NCBI GenBank assembly: GCA_007132505.1
Contig: SLOM01000286.1
Coordinates: 1-37,212 of the forward strand
DNA length: 37,212 bases
Direction of reading: 5' to 3'
DNA from: Candidatus Sumerlaeota bacterium
GTDB lineage: Bacteria; Sumerlaeota; Sumerlaeia; SLMS01
The notes under the pieces are model-generated. The model was given only the letters and a program-made list of their open reading frames with translations, was not told where the DNA came from and made no database searches. The translations under genes were made by a program, and so were the position numbers. This document shows positions 35,515-37,212 of the stretch, piece after piece; the first letter of the stretch is position 1; the number at the start of each line of letters is the position of its first letter.

Positions 35515-37212
35515 TCACGATTCTTCCGGACCCCGGCGCAGTTCGGCGACGGCGAGTTTGAACTCCTCCATCGCGCTGTAGAGCGTGGGCACAACAAAGG
35601 TGCTGATGAGCACCGCCAGCATTCCGCCGAAAACGGGTATCGCAAGCGGTGTCATGATTTCACTGCCCCGTCCGGTGGACGTAAGAACAGGCAGCAGGGC
35701 AAGGATGGTGGTGGCGCTCGTCATGAGGCAGGGCCGGATACGCCGCTGGGCGGCCTCCATGATGGCCTGACGCAACACGGCAGTCGTGCCGGGGCGGTAC
35801 TTGGCGAGGCTCTGGCGGATATACGTGGACATGATCACCGCGTCATCCGTTGCAATACCGAACAGGGCCAGGAACCCCACCCACACAGCCACCGACAGAT
35901 TCACCTCCCCCATGTTGAAAAACTCCCGGAGGTTTCCTCCGAATACGGCGAAGTCCATGAACCACGGTTGGTTCCACAGCCAGACGAACACGAATCCGCC
36001 CGACCACGCCACGAAGACGTTCAGGAAAACCAGCATGGACACTGCAGTCGAACGGAACTGAAGATAAAGAATGATGAATATCAGCACGAGAGATAGCGGC
36101 AGTACGATGGCCAGGGTCCTTGCTGCACGCACCTGGCTCTCGTAGGTCCCCGCGAAGTCGTAGGAGACGCCGGGAGGCAGATTCCGGGCGATTGTCTCGT
36201 CGAGCAGTGCCCGCGCGTTCTCGACGACGTCGGTTTCCGCAAAGCCTGCCTGGCTGTCGAAAAGGACATAGGCGGTGAGGAACGTGTCCTCGCTCTTGAT
36301 GGCTTGAGGGCCACGCACGTACTCGATTTCAGCGACTTCGCGCAGCGGAATCTGGACGCTGGAGGAGCCCATTCCGGGTGAGGAAACGAGGATGTTCTCC
36401 AGCTCCTCGATCGAATCCCGAAGCTCGCGCTGATAGCGCACGCGCACGGGGTACCGCTCCCGGCCCTCAACCGTCATCGTAAGCGGTCTTCCACCTATGG
36501 CCACCTCAACGACGTCCATAACGTCCTGAATACTGATGCCGTAGCGTGCGATGGCCTTCCGGTCCGGAATGATCTCCAGGTAGGGCTTGCCAACGACGCG
36601 CTCCGCAATGACAGCGCTGGTGCGGACTCCTTCCGCGCGGCCTGACTGGAGGATTTCCTCAATCTCGAGAACCACCTGCTCAATGGTTTCCAGGTCGGGC
36701 CCGCGGACGCGCACGCCCATCGGTGCGCGCATGCCGGTCTGCAGCATGACAATTCGCGTGCTGATGGGAGCCAGCTTCGGGGCGGAGGTCAGGCCGGGAA
36801 ACTGTGCCGCCGCGACGATTTCCGTCCAGATGTCATCGGGGCTCTGGATTTCAGGCCGCCAGTTCCGGTACGGCCGGCCGCGCGGGTCCGGCACCAGCTC
36901 CCCGTCCTCATCGCGCACGAACTCCTGCGCTTCTGCATCGTATGCAAAAGTGAGGCGCCGGCCGTGTTCGTCCTGCTTGAACTCGGGTTTGTACTTGATA
37001 ACCGTCTCGATCATGGAAAGCGGCGCCGGGTCCAGCGGTGTTTCCGCGCGCCCGGCCTTCCCGGCCACGGTGTGGACTTCCGGTATCGCCTGGAAGGCCA
37101 TGTCGAGTTTCTTGAGGTAATCGGTTGCCTCCCCAATGCTTGCGTGCGGCATCGTCACGGGCATGTAGAGGAAGCTGCCCTCGTCGAGCGTGGGCATGAA
37201 CTCGCGCCCAAG
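35515..37212 (-). CDS. cusA: CusA/CzcA-type heavy-metal RND efflux transporter (5' end outside window)
   Basis: Open to the right edge; MPTLDEGSFLYMPVTMPHASIGEA, GMRAPMGVRVRGPDLETIEQ, NLSVAVWVGFLALFGIATDDAVIMSTYI. Confidence 0.93.
   Translation of the reverse strand, partial: LGREFMPTLDEGSFLYMPVTMPHASIGEATDYLKKLDMAFQAIPEVHTVAGKAGRAETPLDPAPLSMIETVIKYKPEFKQDEHGRRLTFAYDAEAQEFVRDEDGELVPDPRGRPYRNWRPEIQSPDDIWTEIVAAAQFPGLTSAPKLAPISTRIVMLQTGMRAPMGVRVRGPDLETIEQVVLEIEEILQSGRAEGVRTSAVIAERVVGKPYLEIIPDRKAIARYGISIQDVMDVVEVAIGGRPLTMTVEGRERYPVRVRYQRELRDSIEELENILVSSPGMGSSSVQIPLREVAEIEYVRGPQAIKSEDTFLTAYVLFDSQAGFAETDVVENARALLDETIARNLPPGVSYDFAGTYESQVRAARTLAIVLPLSLVLIFIILYLQFRSTAVSMLVFLNVFVAWSGGFVFVWLWNQPWFMDFAVFGGNLREFFNMGEVNLSVAVWVGFLALFGIATDDAVIMSTYIRQSLAKYRPGTTAVLRQAIMEAAQRRIRPCLMTSATTILALLPVLTSTGRGSEIMTPLAIPVFGGMLAVLISTFVVPTLYSAMEEFKLAVAELRRGPEES

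Overview
This is a high-GC bacterial chromosomal window with no sign of phage, IS elements or CRISPR. Its core is the conserved transcription/translation block tRNA-Trp(CCA)-secE-nusG-rplK-rplA-rplJ-rplL-rpoB-rpoC (+ strand, about 15.1-27.9 kb). Upstream lie minus-strand genes (a polytopic membrane protein, an MscS-type channel, a large secreted PKD-domain protein, SMC, rpsU), then a divergent switch to plus-strand genes (DoxX-like protein, GT2 glycosyltransferase, dUTPase, AsmA-like protein). Downstream are mostly envelope and exported proteins: a HEAT/GspE-N-like protein, a Tat-type alkaline phosphatase, a NodB-like lipoprotein, a zinc-ribbon DUF4190-like membrane protein, an Amidase_2 protein with a BatD-like C-terminus, a secreted hypothetical, a His-rich triple Cys-motif metal-binding candidate, and a truncated CusA-type heavy-metal RND pump. 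Most interesting candidates: (1) the ORF after rpoC, which appears to join HEAT-like repeats to a GspE/PilB N-terminal module without an ATPase core; (2) the poly-His/triple CCxGC periplasmic protein next to CusA; (3) the amidase with a BatD-like domain; (4) a DnaA-box-like cluster upstream of dut near the strand-orientation switch; (5) an apparent insertion near the RpoC N-terminus. All calls come from reading the sequence and supplied translations; no searches were run.
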